From JAEUMW01 sp039807745 (GTDB taxonomy: Bacteria > Pseudomonadota > Gammaproteobacteria > Burkholderiales > JAEUMW01): DNA of 62,390 nt. Positions 42,215-50,544 of this stretch are shown one piece after another (position 1 is the stretch's first letter; the number at the start of each line of letters is the position of its first letter). The stretch covers positions 1 to 62,390 of the forward strand of contig JBDHRV010000003.1 of the NCBI GenBank assembly GCA_039807745.1, written 5' to 3'. The notes under the pieces are model-generated. The model searched no databases. It was not told the DNA's origin and was given only the letters and a program-made list of their open reading frames with translations. The translations under genes and the position numbers were made by a program.

Positions 42215-43219
42215 TTACGCCGCCGACTGCCAGAACATGATGCGGGCGTCCTTGTTGCCGGCGCCCGCATGCACGATTCCGAAACCGCCGAGGTAGTACC
42301 AGGCGATGCCCTTGTCCCGACCGTAGTCGCCGGGGATCTTGCCGCGCATTTCCTCCGGCACGACGACCGCCTCCGCGACCGTGTCCTCGCCGAAGAAGAA
42401 CACCCAGTCCGAGGCGTTGCCGTTCCACGGGTCGGACGTGCGGAAGTTGTAGGCGGTCGAGTCCTCGGCTCCGCCCTTCTTCACATGCGTCTGCTCGATG
42501 AAACGGATGCCCTCGTAGCGGCCGATCTCGCCGTTCATGATCATGCGGAAGCCGCTGTCCACGTACTGGTGCAGCGACTCGAGCTCGTTCTTGAACGCGC
42601 GGAAGGTGCGCGGCCAGGCGATGGCGAAGTAGTCGTTCGCCTGGTACGCCGGGATGTTGCGCTCCTTCATCGCATCGGAGATCGCCTTGACGTGCGCGCG
42701 GTTGAGCGGCACGGAGTTGGTGACGCCGATCGAGCCGGAGTCGACCACCACCACGTCGGTCGTGGAGTTGCCAGAGGCCGCGTTGACCTTGAGGTTGGTC
42801 AGGCGGAACTGGTTGAACGCCGCGCCGTCGAGCGTTTTCGTGGTGTCGTTGCCGAGCACGCGGTTGATGATCTTCTGCACCGGATGCTTCGAGAAGTTGT
42901 CGAGCTTCGCGGTGTAGGGGACCGAGTTGCCGTACTCGTCGATCGTCAGGCTCGCCTGACCGACCGTGAAGTTCGTCTCGGGCAGCTTCTGGTTCTCGTT
43001 GAGCTTGTCGCCGCCGTCGACGAGGTCGCTGTAGACGTCCCAGAAGAACTTGTCGCCGCGCCCGTACGTCTTGCCCGTGCCGGCTTCCGTGGCGTCCTGC
43101 GCGTCGCAGAACTGGCGGAAGCGCATCGCGGGCTGAACGGCCGTGCGCAGATAGACGGAGAGCTCATCCGAGTACATGTACCCGCCGAGCTGATTGACGG
43201 ACCAGACTTGACCAGCCAT
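42215..43219 (-). CDS. Major capsid protein, 334 aa
   Basis: MAGQVWSVNQLGGYMYSDELSVYLRTAVQPAMRFRQFCDA is typical of HK97-fold capsid proteins of this podophage group. It has an E-loop-like region, a long helix with KHPVQKIINRVLG, and a P-domain end (IPGDYGRDKGIAWYYLGGFGIVHAGAGNKDARIMFW). Preceded by a scaffold-like gene and followed by a decoration candidate. Strong context and length. Confidence 0.9.
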   Translation of the reverse strand: MAGQVWSVNQLGGYMYSDELSVYLRTAVQPAMRFRQFCDAQDATEAGTGKTYGRGDKFFWDVYSDLVDGGDKLNENQKLPETNFTVGQASLTIDEYGNSVPYTAKLDNFSKHPVQKIINRVLGNDTTKTLDGAAFNQFRLTNLKVNAASGNSTTDVVVVDSGSIGVTNSVPLNRAHVKAISDAMKERNIPAYQANDYFAIAWPRTFRAFKNELESLHQYVDSGFRMIMNGEIGRYEGIRFIEQTHVKKGGAEDSTAYNFRTSDPWNGNASDWVFFFGEDTVAEAVVVPEEMRGKIPGDYGRDKGIAWYYLGGFGIVHAGAGNKDARIMFWQSAA

Positions 43220-43232
43220 TTACGATTCTCCT

Positions 43233-44456
43233 TTAACGGCTGGCGCGTCGCTCGGCGATAGCACTGTTGGAGCCGCTGCGCGCGCGCAAATTGCGGATGT
43301 AGGCGCGATTGAGCTCGGCCATCGTCGGGGATCTCGTCTCGGCGGCAGGAGCAGCGCGCCCCGCGGCAGAGGATGACACCGGCAGACGCGCCTTGACGGT
43401 GCGCCGCAGTTCCAACTGCTGCGAGGCCTGCGTCGACGTCGTGCCCGAAAGGCCCGTCTGACGGGCGATCCGCACACCGACATCACGCGCCAGCGTCTCG
43501 AGGGGAATCCCATCGAGGGCCGGGTCTCTCATTCGCTCCAGGATCAGCGCCGTGGCGTCCCGCATGGCGGTCGGATCGTTCGTGATGGCGGCAAACTCGC
43601 TGGCGAACATGGCGTTCGCGGCGCGAATCTCCTCGGCATCGCGGCTGTAACCCTGGCCTGCAGGCTTCGCGGACGGCGATGCGGGCGATGCAGCCGGCGT
43701 GGACCGACCGAGTCGCTCGTTGATCTTGCTGTCGACGAATTCCTCGTACTTGGCCGACGCGGTGTTCGCGTCGTTTTCCAACAGCGCTTCCAGCGCCTGA
43801 CGGATCACTTCCTTGCGATCCACGGCTGCCTGCTCGCCCGAGGGTGGAGAGGCTGCCGCCGTATTGGGTGCCGAGGCCGCCGGCGCACTGGCGCGGGCCT
43901 CGATTTCGCGCAGCGTCCGTGAGGCGCGCGCAAGCAGCGTGTCCGCTGCGAGAGTTTTCTGGTAGGCCGCGACGCCGCCCGCGGCGGTCACATCCGCCGT
44001 CGGGACCTCGATCTGGCGGCCGTAGACGGTGACGACGGTCGTGTCGGCGCTGGCATCGGCCGCCCCAGAGGCGGCAGGGGACCGAGAAACCCCCGGGGCG
44101 GCGTCCGCCGTCGCTTCTACACGAGATACGTCAGGATCACCGCTGCCCTCGTCCGCCGGATCGGCGGCGGGCGCCGGCGTCTCGGCGACCGGGGTCAGCT
44201 TCGCGAGCATCGACTCCGCATGGCGCGCGGCGATGGCGGCGCGCACGGGGTCATCGAAGGGTTTGGCAGCCGGCGCCGCTTCGGTCTCGCCGTCTGGATC
44301 GTTCTCGATCACCGCCTCGTGAGCCGTTTCCGGCTCACTGTCGGCCGCAGCAGAGACGGGCTCGTCCACCGGCGCGCCCCCTGTGGGGTCGGGGTGGTTG
44401 GCTTTCGCGCCTTCATCGTCGGCGCGGAATCCGTCGAGACGATCCTCTGCGCTCAT
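43233..44456 (-). CDS. Scaffold-like protein, 407 aa
   Basis: Acidic and Ala/Pro-rich N-terminal third, a helical, Glu/Ala/Gln-rich middle (EVIRQALEALLENDANTASAKYEEFVDSKI) and a basic C-terminal end ending RAYIRNLRARSGSNSAIAERRASR. This composition and the position directly upstream of the capsid gene fit a scaffolding protein. Confidence 0.75.
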   Translation of the reverse strand: MSAEDRLDGFRADDEGAKANHPDPTGGAPVDEPVSAAADSEPETAHEAVIENDPDGETEAAPAAKPFDDPVRAAIAARHAESMLAKLTPVAETPAPAADPADEGSGDPDVSRVEATADAAPGVSRSPAASGAADASADTTVVTVYGRQIEVPTADVTAAGGVAAYQKTLAADTLLARASRTLREIEARASAPAASAPNTAAASPPSGEQAAVDRKEVIRQALEALLENDANTASAKYEEFVDSKINERLGRSTPAASPASPSAKPAGQGYSRDAEEIRAANAMFASEFAAITNDPTAMRDATALILERMRDPALDGIPLETLARDVGVRIARQTGLSGTTSTQASQQLELRRTVKARLPVSSSAAGRAAPAAETRSPTMAELNRAYIRNLRARSGSNSAIAERRASR

Positions 44457-44839
44457 GTGCCTCGATAACCTGCAAGCGGGTCGTTGGCGTCGTTCTCGTG
44501 GTCGATGGCGATCATGGCCTGCTCGGCCATCATCCCCTCACGCACGATCACGCTCATGCGACGCAAAATACCGATGTTCATTCTCAGCGCAAGTAGGGCG
44601 CGGCTTTCGGTCTCGGCGTTGGGCAACTGCACGTCATCGGTCAGCGTGCGCAACGCCCGCACCGCCTCGACAACGCAGCTGTGCACGAGCACGCGCCCTG
44701 CGCCGGTGCGCATGAACGCCTGCATCGCCTCGCCGTCCTTGAACACATCGAGCAGCCCCTCCTCGGGGCCGAGGCCCTCGCGGATCGCGCGCTCCTGGTG
44801 AGCCAGAAACTCCTCGGTGACTTCGCTCTCGTTTGTCAT
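44453..44839 (-). CDS. Hypothetical helical protein, 128 aa
   Basis: ATG 44839 is preceded by a GAAGG site; TTG 44845 is possible. Helical, with LRMNIGILRRMSVIVREGMMAEQAMIAIDHENDAND. Located between portal and scaffold genes and contains a promoter-like element in its coding sequence. Confidence 0.6.
   Translation of the reverse strand: MTNESEVTEEFLAHQERAIREGLGPEEGLLDVFKDGEAMQAFMRTGAGRVLVHSCVVEAVRALRTLTDDVQLPNAETESRALLALRMNIGILRRMSVIVREGMMAEQAMIAIDHENDANDPLAGYRGT
44565..44593 (-). promoter_or_regulatory. Putative promoter for scaffold and capsid genes
   Basis: Minus strand CTTGCGCTGAGAATG followed by a TATTTT box exactly 16 bp after TTGCGC. It lies inside the 128-aa gene, upstream of the scaffold and capsid genes, which need high expression. 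Same architecture as the three sites at 9.5, 35.3 and 47.9 kb. Confidence 0.6.
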
Positions 44840-44841
44840 GG

Positions 44842-47178
44842 TCAACCTTCGGCGAAGGGCACGAGGTTGAAGCGGCCGCGCGCGATCGTGCCAGCATTGT
44901 CATCGCCGGGCAGGTCCATCGGGCCATCGCTGCGGCCACCCTCCCCGCCGGTTTCCGCGGCCTGTTCGCGCGCGTTGTTGTCGATGGCGAGCAGGAATTC
45001 GCGGTTGTCCTGCTGAATCTCGTGGCTCAGCGCCTCGCGCTGCAGGATCAGTTCGCGCTTCTTGACCTCGGACTGCTCCATCGCGAGCGCGCGGTCGATC
45101 TCCTCGAGTTGCAGCGTCTTGGCGCGCAGCTGCGCATCGAGCAGCGCGATACGCTCGCGCGTCTCCCCATCCATCGCGGCCTGCTGAAGCCGCGCCTGTG
45201 CCTGGATGTTCGCGACCTCGACGCGCGACTGCGCCTCGAGTTGCCGGCCGGCGAGCAGCTGCTCGAGCTGCGCGACGCGCTGCTGCAGCGCCTCCTTCTC
45301 CGGGTCGCCGCCTTCCTTGCCGGTGTTGTAGAAGCGCGAGCCGTTGCGGAAACCGAGCGCGCCGAACACTTCCTTGACGATCTCGCCACCGTTCACCCCT
45401 GGGGCCTGCTCCGGGGCGAGCTGCGCGACGGTCGTCACGCCCATCGAGATCCGCGCGATGCGCTTCTCCGGGCTCGTCGCGCCCATGCCGACCGAGGTGC
45501 GTACCCGCACTTTCAGCGCGAGCAGGTCGAGCACGCGCTCGAGCGAGAGGCCGGAGCGCACGACGACATCGTTGAGCAGCTGCTCGTCGGTCTCGTACAT
45601 CTGCTCGAGCGCGTAGAGCTGGTTGATGAGCGGCTCGACGAAGGTCTCCGTGAACGTGCGGATCTCGAGCTCCTTGACCTTGTCCGCATCGCCCGAGAGC
45701 AGGTTCATGCCGCCCACGGTCTCATTCAGCTGCCGGTTCGTGCCTACCGAGGCGGCGGAGAAGTTGCCGGCGAGTTCGTCGAATTCGACGTTGACGCGGT
45801 CCGCCTCGGCGAACACCGAGGCCGGCAGGTCCTGCTGCTTCAACTCGCGCAGGTCGCGCGTCACATCCTCGGTCGTGATGACAGAGTTCGCGACACCGTA
45901 CTTCAGCGTCTCGATGTCGATCGAGCCGCCGCGGCGCGCGAGCCAGCGGCCGAGCGTGGCGTTGCGGATACCGTCGATGCGCAGGTTGGCGAGCTCGTTC
46001 AACTCCTTCTGCGTCTCGGCGACCATCATGACCGGCGCGGTCGGGTACGCCTTGTGCGCCTCCACCGCGCAGGTGCCCATCACGAAGGGGCGCGACATGC
46101 CATCTTCGTCGAGGTGCGGATAGACCTCGGAGACCGGCCGCGGGACCGAGAGCATCGCGCGGGTGTCAATCATGTCGTAGACGTAGTCGATGCCCTTCAC
46201 GCGCATGAACACGCGATGTATCCACACGATCTCGAGGTCCGGCGCGCCCTTGCGGGCATCGTAGACGTCGGCCTGGCCGGTCTGGCGCGAGGTACGCACG
46301 GTGTCGTGATCATTGCCGGAGAAGGTCCACCAGCTGGCATCGGTCACGTTCTCGAAGTACCAGAGCCCCTCGTACTCGGCGTTCTTCTCCTCGATCATCG
46401 CCTTCACGTCGCCGACGTACATCGGCATGCGGAAGATCAGGTACGGAGAGGTGTTGATCGGGTCGCGCCAGTCGCAGGCCGGGTCGAGGATCAGGTTCTC
46501 GATCGGCACGAGATCGACGGCCGGGCGGTCGGTGATGACCTCCTCGACCTCCTCGCGCGTGAGGTTGCCATCCTCGTCCTCCACCAGTTGCTCGGTGAGG
46601 CGGGTGCGGTACTTCCAGTGCAGGTGCGCGATCGGGCGGCCCGTGACGTAGGCCTCCTGTGCCGCGCCGATGAGCGTCTGGAACCACGGCAGCGTGCGCT
46701 CGAGGCGGTACTGGATCAGGTACTTCGCGACCTCGGCGGCATCGGCCTGGTCCGGGTTCGCGTCGTCCCATGAGTCGGTGGTGAGCAGGTCCTCGGTCGA
46801 GAAGAACGCGACGGCGGTGGCCGCCTCACCGCGGCGCACGAGGGAGCGCGACTTCGGCCGAAAGACCTGCGAGCGCAGCTTGTAGTACTCGTGGTAGTAC
46901 TTCGAGCCCGGCGCGTGCCTCGACTGGAAGTGCGCATAACCCGCCGCGACCTGCGCGCTGATGCTGGCCTCGAACCAGTCCTTGCCGGTCTGGTGCGCGC
47001 GCTGCGCGAACTCGGTCCACTGGCGGATCGACAGGCCGCCGGCGACCTCGGTGTCCTCGGCGCGCGGCTCGCCGTCGACGCCGTCCTTTTCCTGCTCGGC
47101 CGCCAGTTCATCCGCCGCAAGATCGGCGGCGAGGCGGGCTGGCGAGCCCAGGACGGGGGGTTCAGTCGCCTCGAACAT
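44842..47178 (-). CDS. Portal protein, 778 aa
   Basis: Large podophage-type portal. Blocks include KLRSQVFRPKSRSLVRRGEAATAVAFFSTEDLL, IQYRLERTLPWFQTLIGAAQEAYVTG, IPIENLILDP-like VPIENLILDPACDW, and a Gln/Glu-rich coiled coil near the C-terminus (about 640-760) that may form the barrel. It is positioned between the small terminase side and the scaffold/capsid genes. No frame disruption. Confidence 0.88.
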   Translation of the reverse strand: MFEATEPPVLGSPARLAADLAADELAAEQEKDGVDGEPRAEDTEVAGGLSIRQWTEFAQRAHQTGKDWFEASISAQVAAGYAHFQSRHAPGSKYYHEYYKLRSQVFRPKSRSLVRRGEAATAVAFFSTEDLLTTDSWDDANPDQADAAEVAKYLIQYRLERTLPWFQTLIGAAQEAYVTGRPIAHLHWKYRTRLTEQLVEDEDGNLTREEVEEVITDRPAVDLVPIENLILDPACDWRDPINTSPYLIFRMPMYVGDVKAMIEEKNAEYEGLWYFENVTDASWWTFSGNDHDTVRTSRQTGQADVYDARKGAPDLEIVWIHRVFMRVKGIDYVYDMIDTRAMLSVPRPVSEVYPHLDEDGMSRPFVMGTCAVEAHKAYPTAPVMMVAETQKELNELANLRIDGIRNATLGRWLARRGGSIDIETLKYGVANSVITTEDVTRDLRELKQQDLPASVFAEADRVNVEFDELAGNFSAASVGTNRQLNETVGGMNLLSGDADKVKELEIRTFTETFVEPLINQLYALEQMYETDEQLLNDVVVRSGLSLERVLDLLALKVRVRTSVGMGATSPEKRIARISMGVTTVAQLAPEQAPGVNGGEIVKEVFGALGFRNGSRFYNTGKEGGDPEKEALQQRVAQLEQLLAGRQLEAQSRVEVANIQAQARLQQAAMDGETRERIALLDAQLRAKTLQLEEIDRALAMEQSEVKKRELILQREALSHEIQQDNREFLLAIDNNAREQAAETGGEGGRSDGPMDLPGDDNAGTIARGRFNLVPFAEG

Positions 47179-47677
47179 CGCGAAGCGCGGCTCCGATACT
47201 GGCGTCAGTCAGGATACCGGCGTGCCCGGTCTCGATGCCCTGACGAATCTGCTGCGAGCGGTAGCTCTTGCGCACGCTGCCCGGCAGGTCCGAGACGTCG
47301 GCGCGGTGCTGGCCGAGGTGCAGCGGTGTCCCGCGGTACTGGTCGCGCTGCGACTCGTAGGGTCCAGCGCGAAAGCCGAAGCGCTCGAGCAGTTCGCCCG
47401 CGGCGCGGATCACATGGCGCAGCTGCGGATCGTTCTGCAGGCGCTCGATCTTGAGCGTGTAGCCCCACTTGCCGGACAGGCGCATCGAGAAGATGTTCAC
47501 GATCCGGCCGCGCTCGTCGGGCTGGATGGCCCAGAGCCAGCCGGGATACTCGCGCTCGAGGCGGTCAGCGGCCTCCTTCACGAGCAGGACGAGACTGGCG
47601 TGCGCGACGATCTCGCCAGGCGCAAAGACCGTGCCTTCCGGGTCGCCGTCCGGGTCGCGCGGGTTCGCGGCCCTCAC
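47162..47677 (-). CDS. Hypothetical protein, 171 aa
   Basis: GTG 47677 forms GTGA with the previous stop. Contains VLLVKEAADRLEREYPGWLWAIQPDERGRIVNIFSMRLSGKWGYTL and LERFGFRAG. Overlaps the portal start by 17 bases. Proteins like this occur between small terminase and portal in related phages; its function is unknown. Confidence 0.65.
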   Translation of the reverse strand: MRAANPRDPDGDPEGTVFAPGEIVAHASLVLLVKEAADRLEREYPGWLWAIQPDERGRIVNIFSMRLSGKWGYTLKIERLQNDPQLRHVIRAAGELLERFGFRAGPYESQRDQYRGTPLHLGQHRADVSDLPGSVRKSYRSQQIRQGIETGHAGILTDASIGAALRDVRGD

Positions 47678-47850
47678 TTCGAGCCTGCCTCGTCGAAGAA
47701 CTTGCGGGCCACGGAGCGGCCGGCACCGAACTCGTAGGCGACGTAGCGATTGCGCGTCGCGAAGGCGCGAGGCCCTTCGGCGGCACGCACCATGTCGCGC
47801 CAGGTGGTCTGACGACGCACGGGCGCTTTCGTGGGTTTGACCGTCGGCAT
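47674..47850 (-). CDS. Small basic protein, 58 aa
   Basis: MPTVKPTKAPVRRQTTWRDMVRAAEGPRAFATRN..., rich in Arg and Lys. First gene after the promoter element at 47859-47887, coupled by GTGA to the next gene. Function unknown. Confidence 0.5.
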   Translation of the reverse strand: MPTVKPTKAPVRRQTTWRDMVRAAEGPRAFATRNRYVAYEFGAGRSVARKFFDEAGSK

Positions 47851-47858
47851 GTCGGCCG

Positions 47859-47887
47859 ATGATGCCGTCGGGCATCGCTAGCGCAAG
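47859..47887 (-). promoter_or_regulatory. Putative phage promoter before the portal operon
   Basis: Minus strand CTTGCGCTAGCGATGCCCGA with CATCAT 16 bp after TTGCGC. Lies in a 42-bp intergenic gap just before the 58-aa gene and portal. Its 20-bp core is identical to that at 35313-35332. Confidence 0.6.
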
Positions 47888-47892
47888 TGGCG

Positions 47893-48186
47893 CTACTTCA
47901 GCGCGAACCAGCCGTCCTCGGTGTGCAGTTCGTAGGTCACGATGCCGGGCTCGCTCGTCGTGTAGAGCTGGCGGATGAACGCCGTGCCGCAGTGGTGGCA
48001 CAGCGCGGGAGCGCCGACCTCGCGCTGCTGCCCCGCGCCGAACTCGAACCAGCGCGGGTCGATGCCCGGCGGCTGGCGGATGATGTCGTAGCGCAGGCGC
48101 GCGATCGTCGCGCGGCACCGCGGGTTTGAGCAGGTCAGGCGCGTCCCCGCCGGCATCAGCGGACGCGGATCAGGCTTTGCGAGCAA
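47893..48186 (-). CDS. Small zinc-ribbon protein, 97 aa
   Basis: Contains CSNPRC near residue 20 and CHHCGTAF further on, forming a C-x4-C...C-x2-C zinc ribbon. TTG at 48186 has a good GGAGG site 6 bases upstream; ATG 48156 is an alternative. Sits between small terminase and portal. Confidence 0.6.
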   Translation of the reverse strand: MLAKPDPRPLMPAGTRLTCSNPRCRATIARLRYDIIRQPPGIDPRWFEFGAGQQREVGAPALCHHCGTAFIRQLYTTSEPGIVTYELHTEDGWFALK

Positions 48187-49012
48187 CGGCGGCCTCCGGT
48201 TCAACGGCGGGGATCAGTGGCACGACCTCGGTGCTCGTGGTGACGAGCTTGCCGTCGACGATGCGGAACTTCGAGACGTTCTGCGGGGGCGCGAGGCGCT
48301 TGGCGAGCTCGAGTTGCTGGCCCTTCGCGCGCGCCTGGCGCTCGCGCAGCTCCTCGGCGAGGCAGCCAGTGCCCTTGCCGTCCTCGTTCGCGCGCCGTGC
48401 CTCGTGGTAGACCTCGATCAGCTTCGTCAGCGCATCCTGGGCGCGCTGGCGGTCAACCATGTCGATCTTCGTGATCTGCCCATCGCGGATCGTCACCGAG
48501 CGGATGCTGACGGCCTTCGCCCGGTCCTCGCGTGCCGCATCGAGGTTGAAGCGGTAGCCGCTGACGTACTCGACGCCGTCCTTCGTGACGACCGGGATGT
48601 TGTCGGCGTGCTCGAGGAAGTCGACCGGGGTGGTGTCGATGTCGGCCTTGTACTGCGCGATGAGATCACGCAGTTCCTCGGTGGCGCCGCGCACGAGCGC
48701 GCCGATCAGTTCTTCGACGCGCGCGCGCACCTGGGGGCGCGCCAGCAGTTCGCTCGCCTTCACGGCGGCCACAGCCCGGTTCACGTTCGGGTTGATGCGC
48801 TGGTACGCCTGCGCGCCGTTCATGCCAGACACGACGTAGTAGGCGGCGAACGTCTCCTCGAGGATTTTGCTGCGGTACCTGACCTGCTCGCCTATCTTGG
48901 GCAGGTTGGCGTGCGGCTTGCCTGCCTTCTTCTTCGCCCTGCCCTTTCGTTTCGGCTTCGGCTTCGGATCGGCCGCGGGCCCGGGATCAGGGGTTTCTAC
49001 CTCGCCGGCCAC
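48170..49012 (-). CDS. Putative terminase small subunit, 280 aa
   Basis: After a Lys/Pro-rich N-terminus, residues about 50-100 (FAAYYVVSGMNGAQAYQRINPNVN.AVAAVKASELLARPQVRARVEEL) follow the Terminase_2-type HTH consensus (F..Y...N...AY...), the DNA-recognition part of small terminase subunits. The C-terminal half has LTKLIEVYHEARR and a charged helix. It lies before the portal gene. Confidence 0.75.
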   Translation of the reverse strand: MAGEVETPDPGPAADPKPKPKRKGRAKKKAGKPHANLPKIGEQVRYRSKILEETFAAYYVVSGMNGAQAYQRINPNVNRAVAAVKASELLARPQVRARVEELIGALVRGATEELRDLIAQYKADIDTTPVDFLEHADNIPVVTKDGVEYVSGYRFNLDAAREDRAKAVSIRSVTIRDGQITKIDMVDRQRAQDALTKLIEVYHEARRANEDGKGTGCLAEELRERQARAKGQQLELAKRLAPPQNVSKFRIVDGKLVTTSTEVVPLIPAVEPEAAVARKA

Positions 49013-49407
49013 AACTGGATCTCCACGCCGTATCTGGCGAGCACCTGCTTACGCTTGTTCCGTGAGACCTGCAAATCCTTGCCCTTGGCATCCTCGACGA
49101 TGACTTCGCCGTCGTTGCGCCGGTAGAGGAAGTCGGCACGGTACGTGACACCGCCCTCGAGGATGAACACCGGCTGCACGCACAGCCAGAGGATCTCGCC
49201 CGCGAGCATCAGCAACTTGAGCTCGCCGTAGCGGCGCGCCTCGAGCTTGGAGTCGAACAGGTAGCCATCGACCATCGTGCGCTTCGCGCTGTACTTGCCT
49301 GCCGGCGGTGGCACAAAGAGCCCGGCGGTGGCCGGAACCGTGGCCTCCATGCGCTGCTTGGCGGCGTCCACGTCCTTGCGACGCCATCGCGGGCGCACGA
49401 CTCTCAT
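48997..49407 (-). CDS. DUF1064 family nuclease-like protein, 136 aa
   Basis: KYSAKRTMVDGYLFDSKLEARRYGELKLLMLAGEI is the DUF1064 signature, with ADFLYR..DGEVIVEDAKGKD giving the conserved D and E-x-K elements of a PD-(D/E)XK fold. In phages this family is placed near replication genes and is thought to act like an endonuclease or Holliday-junction resolvase. Normal length. Confidence 0.85.
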   Translation of the reverse strand: MRVVRPRWRRKDVDAAKQRMEATVPATAGLFVPPPAGKYSAKRTMVDGYLFDSKLEARRYGELKLLMLAGEILWLCVQPVFILEGGVTYRADFLYRRNDGEVIVEDAKGKDLQVSRNKRKQVLARYGVEIQLWPAR

Positions 49408-49694
49408 TGCCCTTCCTCGAGACGGTGGATCAGGTTCGCCGCATGCAGGATGCGCAGCGCCGCCGCGTGCCGGCGGATCACTTCCTCGCGCTGGCGCATC
49501 AGGATTTCCTTCTCCGCCACGAGCCGCTCGACGTGCTCGAGCATCTGGCGGCAGATGCGCTGCGCCTGCTCACCATCCGCGATCGCTGCGGTCATCGTCT
49601 CGTTGAGCAGCCCGGCACGGCGGCTGAGCAGCTTTTCCAGCCGCGCGACGCGCTGCGTGAGCGTGAGTTTCTTCCTCGGCTTCTTCGTGCTCAT
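49404..49694 (-). CDS. Small coiled-coil protein, 96 aa
   Basis: Nearly all helical: TQRVARLEKLLSRRAGLLNE through LEHVERLVAEKEILMRQREEVIRRHAAALRIL. Basic N-terminus (STKKPRKKL). Overlaps both neighbours by ATGA. Function unknown. Confidence 0.6.
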   Translation of the reverse strand: MSTKKPRKKLTLTQRVARLEKLLSRRAGLLNETMTAAIADGEQAQRICRQMLEHVERLVAEKEILMRQREEVIRRHAAALRILHAANLIHRLEEGQ

Positions 49695-50092
49695 GGCGAT
49701 GACGCCTCCTGACGGGTAGATTGCCGCTGCGCCATGCGCTCGCGGCGTGCGGCGATGGCCTCGGGCCGGTCGCTCGGGAACGGTGGCAGTCCCCGGGCCT
49801 TGCGCCAGGCCCGATACACGCGCTGCATCACGCGCCGAGACTCGCGGCCGCGCGCGGTCTTGAGGTAGCGCTGGAGGTATTCGCGCTTGTAGGCACGCCT
49901 CTCGGGCTGCGCCTCACGCTCCCGATCCTTCTCCCGGCGCGTCTCGAGGGTCGTCTGCCGCCACTGCGCCACCTGCGCGCGCCGGCACAGCTTGCACATC
50001 GACGCATGGCGGCCGTGCCGCTCGATGTAGAAGCCCTTGAGCGCCTTCACCGCGCCGCAGACCCTGCAGCACTTCTTCGTGTGCACCGTCAT
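49691..50092 (-). CDS. Zinc-knuckle protein with long basic helix, 133 aa
   Basis: KKCCRVCGAVKALKGFYIERHGRHASMCKLCRRAQ is a C-x2-C...C-x2-C knuckle (residues about 8-36) of the type found in phage HNH-related and replication accessory proteins. The rest is Arg-rich and helical. No HNH catalytic His-Asn-His can be identified. Confidence 0.65.
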   Translation of the reverse strand: MTVHTKKCCRVCGAVKALKGFYIERHGRHASMCKLCRRAQVAQWRQTTLETRREKDREREAQPERRAYKREYLQRYLKTARGRESRRVMQRVYRAWRKARGLPPFPSDRPEAIAARRERMAQRQSTRQEASSP

Positions 50093-50367
50093 GGCGCTGC
50101 CACCTGAGCCATATTCGGCTCACCGAACTGACGCGAGAGGCTGCGCGCGTGCCGCGTGCACGCCGCGCGCACTGTGCGCAGCTGCGTCGAGGCCTCGAGG
50201 AGCTCGGCGCTGCGGCGCCGCGCCGGGCCGAGTTGCGGGTCCGGCAGGTACCAGGCCATGTAGAGCTTGCGGCCCGGGTTGGGCTCGGTGCGCAGCACGC
50301 TGTAGGTGCGCTCCCCGTCGGTGCCCTCCTCGCGGTCGATCGCGACGCGCTTCCACTCGAGCGTCAT
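50089..50367 (-). CDS. Hypothetical protein, 92 aa
   Basis: Start at ATG 50367 (MTLEWKRVAIDREEGTDGERTYSVLRTEPNPGRKLYMAWYLPD) with an N-terminal beta part and a helical end. The upstream extension is rejected because it is a hydrophobic read-through of the next gene. Function unknown. Confidence 0.55.
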   Translation of the reverse strand: MTLEWKRVAIDREEGTDGERTYSVLRTEPNPGRKLYMAWYLPDPQLGPARRRSAELLEASTQLRTVRAACTRHARSLSRQFGEPNMAQVAAP

Positions 50368-50540
50368 GACAGCAGCCTCCACCACAGCCACAGGCACAAC
50401 GAGACCCATGCGACCATGATCGTAGCCATGATCCAGGCCTGCCAGACCGGGATCGGTGGCGGGCGCCGCGGCGGCATGAGGTGCACGCGACCGAAACGAT
50501 GTCGTGTGGCGATGCGCCGGTATCCGGGCTGAGTGTTCAT
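50364..50540 (-). CDS. Small membrane protein, 58 aa
   Basis: Basic, Pro-rich N-terminus (HLMPPRRPPPIPVW) and one Trp-rich membrane helix at about 34-56 (WIMATIMVAWVSLCLWLWW). Between replication genes and a zinc-knuckle protein. Possibly anchors something at the membrane; function unknown. Confidence 0.55.
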   Translation of the reverse strand: MNTQPGYRRIATRHRFGRVHLMPPRRPPPIPVWQAWIMATIMVAWVSLCLWLWWRLLS

Positions 50541-50544
50541 GTCA

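Noticed and set aside
44833..46773. 646-codon plus-strand ORF opposite the portal gene
   Set aside because: Composition is that of an antisense frame; the minus-strand portal is well supported.
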